Source: an uncultured Lachnospiraceae bacterium (GTDB taxonomy: Bacteria > Bacillota > Clostridia > Lachnospirales > Lachnospiraceae). From it: DNA of 64,000 nt. Under the pieces are notes generated by a model that saw only the letters and a list, made by a program, of their open reading frames with translations, had not been told where the DNA came from and did no database searches. A program made the translations under genes and the position numbers. Location of the stretch: assembly GCA_910583605.1 (NCBI GenBank), contig CAJTXN010000001.1:558001-622000 (forward strand). The letters run 5' to 3'. Every line of letters starts with the position of its first letter. Position 1 is the first letter of the stretch. Shown piece by piece: positions 1 to 9,506 of the stretch.

Positions 1-327
1 CCGGTCATTCACTTCTATAACCGTATCCCGCATGGCAATTGCCGGAAAATAAAACCAGTCCTCCGGTCCGCAGTAACTTTCATCCACAACCCCAACAGAA
101 TTTGCCTGAATGATTCCAAAATTCTTATATGTACTGCTCCGAGGCGCAATATGGGCTTCATATCCGTCCGGCAGCTTCATTGCTATGCCAAGATTAATTA
201 ATTTAAACTCGCCTTTTTTTAATTCCACATGTTCTGCCGACCTCAGATCAATCCAGTCTGACTTTCCATCTATATATCTCAGACGTTCTATTTCATTACT
301 TAAATACTGAATCATTATTTTTTTCAT
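1..327 (-). CDS. dut: dUTP pyrophosphatase (dUTPase), 3' end outside window
   Basis: Hydrolyses dUTP to dUMP and pyrophosphate, keeping uracil out of DNA and feeding thymidylate synthesis. About 109 residues are visible. The translation shows dUTPase motifs in order: an Asp-Leu-Arg stretch near residue 27, the PRSST phosphate-binding motif near residue 62, and the uridine-pocket hairpin NSVGVVDESYCG near residues 75-86, followed by the usual Trp-Phe and 'AMRDT' strand. The gene reads off the left edge, so the C-terminal glycine-rich motif cannot be checked. Start is the ATG at 327 with an AAAGGAA about 13 bases upstream; a second in-frame ATG four codons later is possible. Family assignment is from motif recognition. 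Confidence 0.85.
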   Translation of the reverse strand, partial: MKKIMIQYLSNEIERLRYIDGKSDWIDLRSAEHVELKKGEFKLINLGIAMKLPDGYEAHIAPRSSTYKNFGIIQANSVGVVDESYCGPEDWFYFPAIAMRDTVIEVNDR

Positions 328-359
328 ACTGTAAATACAATTCCTTTCTATTTTATTCC

Positions 360-475
360 ATTCCGACGATTACGAAACGCAGATAAACAAATAAACCAAC
401 ATTGTCCGTCCTGCAAAGCGAGAACAAAACTTCCGGCCTGCGACTATGATTTTCGCAAACACCTCTGACAGTTGA
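360..475. repeat. degenerate copy of a palindromic intergenic repeat
   Basis: The dut-argH gap contains a right arm (ACTTCCGGCCTGCGA followed by a TTTCGCAA stretch) and a loop with TTGTCCG that resemble the perfect palindrome at 6033-6138. The left arm has decayed, so only partial pairing remains. This suggests an old dispersed MITE/REP-like element. Similarity was judged by eye. Confidence 0.4.
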
Positions 476-562
476 AACCTTTCCAATTATAGCATATACC
501 TTCAGAAAGAAAAAGGCATCATTCCTTCACGATAGTATTATTTATAATGGCAACAAAACACT

Positions 563-590
563 TTTACATTTCTTTTAATTATGTTATAAT
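563..590 (+). promoter_or_regulatory. argH promoter (sigma-A type)
   Basis: -35 TTTACA at 563-568, 16-base spacer, -10 TATAAT at 585-590, giving a leader of about 70 bases before argH. No T-box or ARG-box structure was recognised in the leader. Confidence 0.55.
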
Positions 591-666
591 CGACCATGAT
601 TTATTGTCTTGTTTTAAAAACAATATGAAGCATTCAGATATTATACAGGAAAGGCAGGAATTTATT

Positions 667-2040
667 ATGAAATTATGGGGCGGACGTTTCACCAAAGAAA
701 CCAACCGGTTAGTTCATAACTTCAATGCATCTATTTCATTTGACCAGAAATTTTACAGACAGGATATCCGGGGAAGTATTGCCCATGTTACCATGCTGGC
801 AAAACAGGGAATTTTATCGGAAACAGACCGTGATATCATTATAAACGGATTAAAAGGTATTTTATCCGATATTGAAAACGGAACACTGGAGTTTTCTCCG
901 GAATCCGAAGATATTCACAGTTTTATAGAACAAAATCTGATAGAACGTGTTGGCGAAGCAGGCAAACGGTTACATACAGGACGCAGCCGGAATGACCAGG
1001 TAGCTCTGGACATGAAACTTTACACCAGAGATGAACTGGATGAGATCGACGCTTTATTAAAAAATCTTCTTACTTCCATTTTAAAAGTCATGGAAGAACA
1101 TTTGGAAACATATATGCCGGGTTTTACCCATTTACAAAAAGCACAGCCCATTACCCTGTCCCACCACTTCGGCGCCTATTTTGAAATGTTCCGCCGGGAC
1201 AGAAGCCGGATCTGCGATATCCGTTCCAGAATGAACCTCTGCCCGTTGGGTTCCGGTGCCCTTGCCGGTACCACTTATCCGCTGGACAGGGATTATACCG
1301 CTTCTCTTCTGGAGTTTGACGGTCCAACGCTGAACAGCATGGATTCCGTGTCTGACCGGGATTATTTGATTGAACTGCTCTCGGCTTTATCTACCATTAT
1401 GATGCATTTAAGCCGGTTCAGTGAAGAAATCATTATCTGGAATTCCAATGAATACCGATTTGTGGAAATCGACGACTCCTACAGCACCGGCAGCAGCATC
1501 ATGCCACAGAAGAAAAATCCGGATATTGCAGAGCTGGTACGCGGGAAAACCGGACGTGTTTACGGCGCACTTATGTCCCTGCTTACCACGATGAAAGGAA
1601 TTCCTCTGGCATACAATAAAGATATGCAGGAAGACAAAGAACTTTCTTTCGATGCCATTGACACGGTAAAAGGATGTTTAACCCTGTTTACGGGAATGAT
1701 AGATACCATGAAATTTAATCAGTCAGTGATGGAATCCAGTGCCAAAAACGGATTTACCAATGCCACGGATGCCGCAGACTATCTGGTAAATCACGGTGTA
1801 CCGTTCCGCGATGCCCACGGGATCGTGGGACAGCTTGTACTTTTCTGTATTGAAAAAAATATTTCGCTGGATGATATGTCACTGGAGGAATTTCAGGCAA
1901 TCAGTCCCGTATTTGAAAAGGATATCTATGAAGCCATTAGTCTGAAGACCTGTGTGGAAAAACGGACCACCATCGGTGCTCCTGGTAAGGAAGCAATGAT
2001 CCGGGTTATTGAGAACTGCAAAGATTATTTAAATTTATAA
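667..2040 (+). CDS. argH: argininosuccinate lyase
   Basis: Catalyses the last step of arginine synthesis, splitting argininosuccinate into arginine and fumarate; cytoplasmic homotetramer of the fumarase/aspartase superfamily. The 457-residue protein has the normal family length. It begins MKLWGGRF, typical of ArgH, has HTGRSRNDQV near residue 105, and carries the superfamily signature GSSIMPQKKNPD from residue 275, which includes the catalytic serine loop. An upstream in-frame ATG exists at 547, but the family start at 667 has the AGGAA ribosome binding site and removes about 40 residues with no family match. The gene stands alone (no argG visible) with its own promoter and a strong terminator. 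Confidence 0.96.
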   Translation: MKLWGGRFTKETNRLVHNFNASISFDQKFYRQDIRGSIAHVTMLAKQGILSETDRDIIINGLKGILSDIENGTLEFSPESEDIHSFIEQNLIERVGEAGKRLHTGRSRNDQVALDMKLYTRDELDEIDALLKNLLTSILKVMEEHLETYMPGFTHLQKAQPITLSHHFGAYFEMFRRDRSRICDIRSRMNLCPLGSGALAGTTYPLDRDYTASLLEFDGPTLNSMDSVSDRDYLIELLSALSTIMMHLSRFSEEIIIWNSNEYRFVEIDDSYSTGSSIMPQKKNPDIAELVRGKTGRVYGALMSLLTTMKGIPLAYNKDMQEDKELSFDAIDTVKGCLTLFTGMIDTMKFNQSVMESSAKNGFTNATDAADYLVNHGVPFRDAHGIVGQLVLFCIEKNISLDDMSLEEFQAISPVFEKDIYEAISLKTCVEKRTTIGAPGKEAMIRVIENCKDYLNL

Positions 2041-2041
2041 T

Positions 2042-2096
2042 AAAAACGGACAAGGGAGCAGAGGTTCTGCTTTCCCTTGTCCGTTTTCTTTTTTAA
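2042..2096. terminator. bidirectional terminator between argH and mscS
   Basis: Stem AACGGACAAGGGA pairs with its complement ending TCCGTT, flanked by A-rich sequence on one side and a T tract on the other, so it can serve both convergent genes. Confidence 0.85.
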
Positions 2097-3031
2097 TTAT
2101 CCAAATGTACCACCAGCTGATTGAATGGAATTTCAATACCTTTTTCATCAAACCTCTGTTTAATTCCCTCTGTAAGATCAAACTTAACGGTCCAGTAATC
2201 AGAAGTCAGGCACCATACACGCAGTCCCAGCGTAACCTGACTGGAATCCAGATTGCTGACAAAAGAAAATATCTCCTCTTCTTTCAATATCAGTGCATGG
2301 TTATTTGCAAGATTTTCCATTTCCGCTTTTGCTTCTGAAATATCTGTGGAATAGCTGACTCCTACTTCAATATCCACCCGCCTTTTCTCAAAAGCGGAGG
2401 CATTGGTAAGACTGCTGTTTGACAGATTTCCATTGGGAATTACAACTTTCTTGTTATCCGGTGTGATCAGCGTGGTATAACAGATGTCAATCTGCTGAAC
2501 GGTTCCTTCCCTTCCTGTACCGCTTTCCGAAATATAATCACCTACCTTAAAAGGTTTCATAAGGAGTATCAGCACACCGCCGGCAAAATTGGATAAACTG
2601 CCCTGAAATGCCAGACCCAGTGCCAGACCTGCCGAACCGATGACAGCTATAAAGGAGGTTGTTTCAATTCCCAACTGGCCGCATATGGTAATGGCAAGTA
2701 TTAAAAATAAGATTGTTTTAATCAATGAAAGTAAAAATTTCTTTACACTGATTTCCATATTTGCTTTGTCAAAGAATTTATTACATATCTTTAACAAGCA
2801 CTGAATCAGTATTTTCCCAAATCCAAATATAACTATGGCAATCAAAATATTGATTCCAAAATTAATCATTGAGGGAACCATATTTTCCAAATGGTCCAAA
2901 AACTGATTGGCCTTTTCAACCGTTTCCTTTAATGATTCACCAATGACTTCTGTGGCGGGCTCCGTGGTTCCATCCACCGTAGTCTCTGCTATATCGGCTG
3001 CTGCTTTTAAAATTCTATCCGCCAGCATCAT
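2093..3031 (-). CDS. mscS: small-conductance mechanosensitive channel, MscS family
   Basis: Tension-gated membrane channel that releases solutes during hypo-osmotic shock. The 312-residue protein starts with a short soluble helix, then three hydrophobic segments (about residues 53-75, 90-115 and 125-150). The last, with an Ala/Gly-rich face (GSAGLALGLAFQG), is the pore-lining TM3 of the family. It is followed by the beta domain (PFKVGDYI, near residues 160-170) and the alpha/beta vestibule. Start at the ATG at 3031 with AAAGGA ten bases upstream; a TTG one codon earlier is less likely. It converges on argH through a shared terminator. Confidence 0.93.
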   Translation of the reverse strand: MMLADRILKAAADIAETTVDGTTEPATEVIGESLKETVEKANQFLDHLENMVPSMINFGINILIAIVIFGFGKILIQCLLKICNKFFDKANMEISVKKFLLSLIKTILFLILAITICGQLGIETTSFIAVIGSAGLALGLAFQGSLSNFAGGVLILLMKPFKVGDYISESGTGREGTVQQIDICYTTLITPDNKKVVIPNGNLSNSSLTNASAFEKRRVDIEVGVSYSTDISEAKAEMENLANNHALILKEEEIFSFVSNLDSSQVTLGLRVWCLTSDYWTVKFDLTEGIKQRFDEKGIEIPFNQLVVHLDN

Positions 3032-3076
3032 CAAAATAATGTCCTTTCTTCTATTGTATTTATTTCTGTAATTCTC

Positions 3077-5734
3077 TTATTTTGATTCTGATTTTGACTT
3101 TGTATCCGGTTTCTTTGCTTCTTTTTTCGTTTCCGTCTTTTTAGTTTCTTTCTTTGGTTCTTCCTTTATGGTTTCTGTCTTCTGCTCTGCCGGTTTCATA
3201 TCATCCTTCGCCGACGCATCCGGTTGAGCAATTGTTTCTCTTTTGGTATCTGCTGCTTTATTCACTTCCGCTGTTTTTTTCGCAGTATCTTCTTTTTTTA
3301 CCGCAGGCTCATTTTTATCTGCGGTTGCTTTCTTTTTTTCCGTTGTTTTCTTTTCCGCAGTTTCTTTCTTATCTGCAGCTTTTATTTTAGAAACGGTTTT
3401 CTCTTTCGCTGCCGGCTTGGAAGCTGTCTGTTTTTTTGCCGCATTTGCCTTCGCCTCTTTATTTCCTGCCAGTTTTTCATCCACCCTGGAGAATTTAAAG
3501 ATTACAACACTTAATCCCGGAACACTGACACGAATGGATTCCTCTCTGCCGTCACACTCATCGGTCTTAGACTGTTTCAGTCTCGGGTTGGTAAATCCGT
3601 TGCCTCCAAAGGCAGTATTATCGGAATTAAAAATTTCCTTATATTTTCCTCTTTTTGGAACTCCGATCTTATAATCACTCCGGTCAACTGCATCAAAGTT
3701 GCAGACCACCAAAAGCATATCATCTTCTTTTACATTTTTCTTATCATAATTTATTCCTTTTCGAACAAATGTAAGTATACTTTCTCTTGCCGAAATATTA
3801 TTTATCCATTCAAATCCTTCGCTGTCATTATCCAGTTCATAGAGTGACGGCTCACTTACATAGATTTCATTTAATTTCTTTACACATTCATTAATCTGTT
3901 TATGCTTATCCGTATTTAGAAGTTCCGGGCTGAACTGTCCGTCCGGTTTCCACTCGCCGTACTCAGCCAGATCCTGTCCCATGAACAGCATCTTTTTACC
4001 CGGATGTACCATTGCATAAGCAAGGGCAAGTCTCATATTTGCAAACTTTCTCTCCTCGGTATCTCCTGTCATTCTTCCGATCAGGGAAGATTGCCCGTTA
4101 ATAAATTCTACGCTTGGAAATCCTACTATAAAATCATCACTATACTGATAAATCATACTTAAAGATAATTCATTGTAATGTCCTTCACGAAGATACGGCG
4201 GAACTGCAAGATAATTCAGGAAGTCTTTTCTCCATTCCTCATTCCATTTTAAATCAAATCCCAGACAATCCTCATCCACAATACCGGTCATCTTCGGATA
4301 ACCGGAATTATCTTCGGCAATAGTGAGCACTCCTTTTTCCACTTTATGAATAATAGAATTAAAATGTTTGATAAACTCGATTGCCTCCAGATTTTCATTG
4401 CCTCCATAAATATTCGGTATCCATTCTCCCGGTTTTCTGTCATAATCCAGATAAAGCATGGCAGCTATTTTTGCAATTTTTAAACCGTCTGCATGATACT
4501 TCCGAATCCACATAAACGCATTTCCGATCAGATAACTGGTAACCTCCGGTCTGGCATAGTTAAACATATAGGTTCCGGTTCTCGGATTGATACCCTTCTT
4601 TGGGTCCATATGTTCATAAAGGCCGGAACCGTCAAAGCATCGCATTCCGCTCTCATCCGATGCAAAATGATACGGAGTAAAATCAAAAATAACACCGATT
4701 CCACGGGTATGCATATAATCCACAAAAGCCATCAGTCCTTCCGCATTTCCATATCTGGCTGTGGGAGCATAAAAATTAGTGGTTTCATATCCCAGAGATG
4801 CATCGTTTGTATATTCTGAAACCGGCATCAGCTGAATATGAGTATATTTCATCTGTTTCACATAATCCGCAATATCCTTCGCCGCCTGTTCATACTGAAC
4901 AATTCCATCCTTTGCAAAATTACCGAGATAAATCTCATAGATATTGATCGGCATGGAAGAAACATCCTGTTTTCCCCGTTTCGTCATCCATTCCTTATCA
5001 TTCCACTGATATCCGTCCCCGGACTCCAGTGCTGCCGATACCACCGATGCATCTCCCGGCTGCTTCTCCGCAGCAAACGCATAAGGGTCTGTCTTTAAAA
5101 GATTTTCTCCGCCCTTCTTCTTTATTTCATATTTATACAAAGAACCGACACGAGCTTCCGGAACAAAGATTGTAAAAATACCCGTATCCTCCACTCTGGT
5201 CATCTGGTGAATCCGTCCGTCCCAATGATTAAAATCACCCACCACACTGACTCGAACCGCATACGGCGCCCATACGGCAAATCTCACACCTTCTACTCCG
5301 TTTATCTTCATCGGATGAGCTCCCAAAACTGTATACGCATCATATCCGATACCGGCGTTAAACTTTCTGATTTCCTTCATCGGAAGATTGGGCTCAAATG
5401 CATAGGCATCGTATCGTTCAGTTTTTTCTTCTCCGTATGTGACGGCAAGTTTATAATTTAACGGCTTTTTCCCGTCAATCAGCACTGCATAAAAACCTGC
5501 TTCATCCATCTTCTGCATTTCATAATACTTTCCTCCGGTTTTTACTTCAGCCTTGTCCGCACCCGGAAGAAATGCCTGTATCAATACCCCATGTTCTGTC
5601 ACGGTCTGTCCCAGAACATCCGACGGATTGTCGATATCCGTATATTCAATTCCCTCAATAACCGGCCAGTTCATCATTCCATACAGTAATTCGCTCATAA
5701 TCGCACCAATGTGTGTCAATGAGTTCAGTGACAC
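3077..5734 (-). CDS. GlgB-like glycogen branching enzyme homologue lacking catalytic residues
   Basis: The 885-residue protein aligns by eye over a whole 1,4-alpha-glucan branching enzyme: an N-terminal domain, a CBM48 module (about 140-230, FAVWAPYAVRVSVVGDFNHW), a GH13 barrel (about 250-620) and a C-terminal beta domain. However, the active site is altered. The nucleophile region, normally GLRVDAVASML, reads GLKIAKIAAML with Ala421 in place of Asp. The region normally ending in SHDEV has Ser541-Val542 instead of His-Asp. The acid/base Glu474 (TIAED) remains. A Lys/Ala/Glu-rich, probably disordered tail of about 130 residues follows. The GTG start has AAAGGA seven bases upstream. It probably binds alpha-glucan as a scaffold or pseudoenzyme; catalysis looks unlikely. 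An alternative in-frame start is the ATG at 5698. Confidence 0.85.
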   Translation of the reverse strand: MSLNSLTHIGAIMSELLYGMMNWPVIEGIEYTDIDNPSDVLGQTVTEHGVLIQAFLPGADKAEVKTGGKYYEMQKMDEAGFYAVLIDGKKPLNYKLAVTYGEEKTERYDAYAFEPNLPMKEIRKFNAGIGYDAYTVLGAHPMKINGVEGVRFAVWAPYAVRVSVVGDFNHWDGRIHQMTRVEDTGIFTIFVPEARVGSLYKYEIKKKGGENLLKTDPYAFAAEKQPGDASVVSAALESGDGYQWNDKEWMTKRGKQDVSSMPINIYEIYLGNFAKDGIVQYEQAAKDIADYVKQMKYTHIQLMPVSEYTNDASLGYETTNFYAPTARYGNAEGLMAFVDYMHTRGIGVIFDFTPYHFASDESGMRCFDGSGLYEHMDPKKGINPRTGTYMFNYARPEVTSYLIGNAFMWIRKYHADGLKIAKIAAMLYLDYDRKPGEWIPNIYGGNENLEAIEFIKHFNSIIHKVEKGVLTIAEDNSGYPKMTGIVDEDCLGFDLKWNEEWRKDFLNYLAVPPYLREGHYNELSLSMIYQYSDDFIVGFPSVEFINGQSSLIGRMTGDTEERKFANMRLALAYAMVHPGKKMLFMGQDLAEYGEWKPDGQFSPELLNTDKHKQINECVKKLNEIYVSEPSLYELDNDSEGFEWINNISARESILTFVRKGINYDKKNVKEDDMLLVVCNFDAVDRSDYKIGVPKRGKYKEIFNSDNTAFGGNGFTNPRLKQSKTDECDGREESIRVSVPGLSVVIFKFSRVDEKLAGNKEAKANAAKKQTASKPAAKEKTVSKIKAADKKETAEKKTTEKKKATADKNEPAVKKEDTAKKTAEVNKAADTKRETIAQPDASAKDDMKPAEQKTETIKEEPKKETKKTETKKEAKKPDTKSKSESK

Positions 5735-6032
5735 TCATTTATCCTTTCTTTTTTATTTTTGTTAAAATAATTGCAGAATATAACACCTGAATTCGTAACT
5801 TCTGCAATTGTCTGATATTTCTATTTCTTCCTGTTTTTCTTAATTATTATCTCATATTTCTCATGCTATTTCAAGAAGTATCGCTTGAGATTCCTATTTG
5901 AAATAGTATCACCTCTTTCTATCAAATTCTACAAAGATACACATTTAATTTTCCTGCCATTTGAAAATATGCCGGCACCCTCCTTGCAATAATAAACCAT
6001 TCATGCTAAAATTCTTCAATAGATTATAGACA

Positions 6033-6138
6033 ATTGCGAAACTCATCATCACAGGCCGGAAGTTTCGCTCTCACTTCGTTGGTCGGACAAAGGCGCAATT
6101 CGCTAAAACTTCCGGCCTGTGATGATGAGTTTCGCAAT
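6033..6138. repeat. perfect 33-bp palindromic element
   Basis: Arms at 6033-6065 and 6106-6138 are exact reverse complements (33 of 33) around a 40-base loop. The right arm runs into the apparent 5' end of the downstream reading frame, and this supports a later start for yihY. The rest of the 5735-6175 gap has a 10-bp inverted repeat around 5768-5808 (TTGCAGAA/TTCTGCAA) and nothing else recognised. Confidence 0.85.
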
Positions 6139-6175
6139 CGCCGGAATATATGTTTTATGGAAAGGATGCATAACA

Positions 6176-7054
6176 TTGATTAACGAAATTTATTTATTAA
6201 TTAAAGGATTCCTGAACCAGACAAAGAAAGACAGTGTCAGTGCCTTTTCTGCCCAGGCTGCATTTTTTCTTATTTTATCCGTTGTTCCGTTTTTTTCTCT
6301 TCTGCTGACACTGGTACAGTTTCTTCCGGTCAATAAGGCAGAAATCCTCACCGCGGTGGTAGATATCATGCCTGCTGCATTTGAGCCGGTTGTGTCCACC
6401 ATTATTGATGAGTTATTTAATCAAAGTACCGGTGCCGTAATATCCATTTCCGCTTTAATCGCCTTATGGTCCGCCGGAAAAGGAGTTATGGCTATCATCA
6501 GAGGATTGAATTCCGTCTATCATGTAACGGAAAAGAGAAATTATTTTGTTCTCAGAATTGTATCCGCAATCTATACCGTCTTATTTGTTTTTGCGCTGGT
6601 GTTATCATTGCTGTTGCTGGTATTCAGCAATTCCATATACAAATTTTTAAAAAAACAAATACCTGTCATTGCCGAATTTACCAATGTATTTTTTAACCAT
6701 AAAATTATCCTTTCCCTTGGAATATTAATCATCATATTTATATTTATTTACCGTCTGGTGCAGGATACCCATTCGGATTCGGCATTATTTGTTGTACCCG
6801 GAGCATTGATCTCTTCCGTCTCATGGGTGGTATTTTCCTATGCCTTCTCTTTATATATTGATAAATTCAGTAATTTTTCATACACATACGGCAGTCTGTC
6901 TACCATTGTGATCGCAATGCTCTGGATCTATATCTGTATGTATATTCTCTTTATCGGTGCAGAAATCAACCAGTATTTCCGTCTCCATTTTAAAATGGCT
7001 TATAAATATTTTCGAAAACGTAAGAAAAGAATCAAACAATCAATTCAAAAATAA
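6176..7054 (+). CDS. yihY: YihY/BrkB family inner membrane protein
   Basis: Integral membrane protein of the YihY/virulence factor BrkB family (often misnamed RNase BN); biochemical role unsettled. The 292-residue protein has about six hydrophobic segments and the conserved pattern SAFSAQAAFFLILSVVPFF near its N-terminus, the family's first transmembrane region. A YGSLSTIVIAMLWIYI motif lies near the C-terminus, followed by a Lys/Arg-rich tail. I chose the TTG start at 6176 because AAAGGA sits nine bases upstream; the earlier ATG codons at 6119 lie inside the palindromic element. It converges on the SpoIID-like gene with only 11 bases between. Confidence 0.88.
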   Translation: MINEIYLLIKGFLNQTKKDSVSAFSAQAAFFLILSVVPFFSLLLTLVQFLPVNKAEILTAVVDIMPAAFEPVVSTIIDELFNQSTGAVISISALIALWSAGKGVMAIIRGLNSVYHVTEKRNYFVLRIVSAIYTVLFVFALVLSLLLLVFSNSIYKFLKKQIPVIAEFTNVFFNHKIILSLGILIIIFIFIYRLVQDTHSDSALFVVPGALISSVSWVVFSYAFSLYIDKFSNFSYTYGSLSTIVIAMLWIYICMYILFIGAEINQYFRLHFKMAYKYFRKRKKRIKQSIQK

Positions 7055-7065
7055 AACTTCCGGTA

Positions 7066-9342
7066 TTAACCCAGATATGCTTCCGATAAGACCACTTCTA
7101 TTCCTGGATAAAAGAAACTGAGAATACTCTTATAATCCATTCCCTGTTCGATCATTTTCTTTACCGCAGTCTGGCTCATGCCGGCTCCGTGTCCGTAACC
7201 GCCTCCGTATATCTCAAAAGAATTACCATCAGCGCCTTTGTTTATGGCAAAAAATGCGCTTGGCAGTGTTGTAAAATAGTCAATCACCGAACCGTCGTTC
7301 CGAACGATATCATTTCCGTAAGGATTGAAGATTTTACGGATATTGCCCTGCTTGATAATTTTTACTTTTCCTTTATCACCAGTAATGATCATCTCTTCAA
7401 TAATTCCTCCGGCTCCCCGTTTTGTAACCGATATATCAGACACCCGGCCCACAGAATGTACCGGTACGCTTTCAAATTCACCGGAAGCATTGGCGGTAAG
7501 CACCTGATTTTCGTTGGCACAATACAAAGAATATAATATATGATTGACACTGTTGGATATGGTTTCTATACTCAGAGTCACATTCCACCGGTACCAGACG
7601 GAATCCATATCAAAATTCTCCGGCTTCTGCTTAATAAACTCTGTAAATACATCATTATTCATCAAATCCGGCATTTCCTGGGAAACATTTAAATACTTTG
7701 CCCTGATATACGGAATGTCCGTATCACTCCATATGTTTCCGTTTGTGGTACAACCGCAGGAAGTTGCATAAAAATATGCGGTAACCACTTCTCCGTTAAA
7801 ATTCATAACCATTCCTTTCGTTGCATCTACCGCAGATATGGAATTCTCGGTTTCCGCCGTATTGTTGTATACCTGATATGTGGTACTGTCATCAACATGG
7901 GCGCCATATTTTGCCAGTCTGCTGCCGGTCATATGGCTGATGGCATAACTTCTGGCACAAACAGCCTGAACTTTTAAAGCTTCCACTCCGTAAGACGACG
8001 GCATCTCACTGGGCACCACTGAGTACAGATATTCTTCTACCGAAACTTCATTGATCAGAATCAGACGGCCCTCATACGCTGATATCTCCAGACTTCCCCT
8101 ATACTGCGGATTCTGGGCATTTCTGCTTAAAGATACCAACTTTAATCTGGCATTTTTATCTGTTGGTACAATTTTAATTCTGCTGTACTTCAGGATTTCA
8201 TTGTCAGGATTAATGCTCAGGACATCCCCTGCTTTATAGGAATGTACAACTTCATTACCAGATAATAAACCATCCGCTTCTCCTTCTTTTGCCGCTTCAT
8301 TAAAAATAAGATTAAAATCGCTCTGACAGGTAATCGTTACGATATCATGAAACATATCTGTATATCCGCTGCTGTTCAACAATACCCTGATATTCGCTGA
8401 CTGTATTTCTCCATGTACAATTGCCCCGCTTATTTCTCTGTCTGCCACCACAAAACTGACATTACTGCTGCCCACCACAATATCGGATATACTTCCCGGC
8501 ACAAAACTCTCCGTCTTAAATACCCGAAGCTCATGGGAAACAGGTATTCTGCCAAAGCCCTCCAGCTCAATGGTATCTTCCGAGACACTGAGAACCTTTG
8601 CGGATATTTTTTCTCTCTTCAGTCTTAACTCCCGGACAGTTCCCTGCGCCATTGCGATATCCGCCAGTACATTTTCCAGAACTGCCGTTTCGGAGCTTCC
8701 CAGTCCTCTGACCTCAAACCTGCGCTCCACGCCAAATAGTTGTACCGTAATGGTGTCTCCTTCGGTTTTCTTAATCAGAACGTTTTGAAATCCTGCCTCT
8801 TCCTCCGTCTTCATTACAAAAAGTATAATATTATCCCGATGAATAAACGAAATCTTTTTATCCGTTAAAGTTTCTTCTGCTGCCCTGTATTGATATTTCC
8901 CTTCGTCACTGACCAGTTCTCCGGATTCCCGGTTCCAATCATAGACCGATATCTCCCCTTTTCCGCAGACCTCGGAAAGACCGGTCGCCTGTCCCAGCAG
9001 CAGAAGAATTTCTCCCCACTCTGCCCTGCTGATAAATCCCACCGCCGCTGCCTGTCTGATCTGCTCTTTATATTCATCTGAAATCTGCAGATGGTTCAGT
9101 AATTCAGAAATTTTTTCCGGGGTTACGATATCCTCCGGCTTTCCGTCAAAAGAGCCGGCATTTACATAATTCTCCACATCATATAAAAGATTAATGCTTT
9201 CTGCTGCCTCTGCAATCGGAACCACATCCGTTCCCTGTTCTTTGAAAAGTTTTTCCTTTTTGCCAAACTGCAGCATAACAACCAGCAGTATGCCCAGCAT
9301 AATAAATATAAGGATAATGGTAGCCCTTATTCTTGATTTCAT
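7066..9342 (-). CDS. SpoIID/LytB-domain protein (sporulation-type peptidoglycan lytic enzyme homologue)
   Basis: SpoIID-type proteins cut glycan strands in peptidoglycan stripped of stem peptides during engulfment. This 758-residue protein has an N-terminal membrane anchor (about residues 8-26), a roughly 380-residue extracellular region without recognised domain, and a C-terminal SpoIID domain. That domain carries VPSEMPSSYGVEALKVQAV near residue 445, where the catalytic Glu is expected, and GGGYGHGAGMSQ near residue 720. It is more than twice the length of SpoIID itself (about 340 residues), so it may be a vegetative cell wall protein rather than the sporulation enzyme. No neighbouring sporulation genes are present. 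Confidence 0.85.
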   Translation of the reverse strand: MKSRIRATIILIFIMLGILLVVMLQFGKKEKLFKEQGTDVVPIAEAAESINLLYDVENYVNAGSFDGKPEDIVTPEKISELLNHLQISDEYKEQIRQAAAVGFISRAEWGEILLLLGQATGLSEVCGKGEISVYDWNRESGELVSDEGKYQYRAAEETLTDKKISFIHRDNIILFVMKTEEEAGFQNVLIKKTEGDTITVQLFGVERRFEVRGLGSSETAVLENVLADIAMAQGTVRELRLKREKISAKVLSVSEDTIELEGFGRIPVSHELRVFKTESFVPGSISDIVVGSSNVSFVVADREISGAIVHGEIQSANIRVLLNSSGYTDMFHDIVTITCQSDFNLIFNEAAKEGEADGLLSGNEVVHSYKAGDVLSINPDNEILKYSRIKIVPTDKNARLKLVSLSRNAQNPQYRGSLEISAYEGRLILINEVSVEEYLYSVVPSEMPSSYGVEALKVQAVCARSYAISHMTGSRLAKYGAHVDDSTTYQVYNNTAETENSISAVDATKGMVMNFNGEVVTAYFYATSCGCTTNGNIWSDTDIPYIRAKYLNVSQEMPDLMNNDVFTEFIKQKPENFDMDSVWYRWNVTLSIETISNSVNHILYSLYCANENQVLTANASGEFESVPVHSVGRVSDISVTKRGAGGIIEEMIITGDKGKVKIIKQGNIRKIFNPYGNDIVRNDGSVIDYFTTLPSAFFAINKGADGNSFEIYGGGYGHGAGMSQTAVKKMIEQGMDYKSILSFFYPGIEVVLSEAYLG

Positions 9343-9476
9343 AAACTATCTCCATTCTCATTTCTATGTACAATCAGGTTATATTTCAAAATTTCCTTTT
9401 TTGTTTTTGACCCGCCTTACATAATGTATGTCTTCAACCGGAAATCTATACGTTTTATTTCAAAGGATTTCCATAT

Positions 9477-9506
9477 AAAAAAGCAACACATATGTGTTGC
9501 TTTTTT
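9477..9506 (-). terminator. terminator of the 9.5-9.7 kb RNA
   Basis: Perfect palindrome: A6, GCAACACATATGTGTTGC, T6. It is the 3' end of the structured RNA to its right and can act on both strands. Confidence 0.9.
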
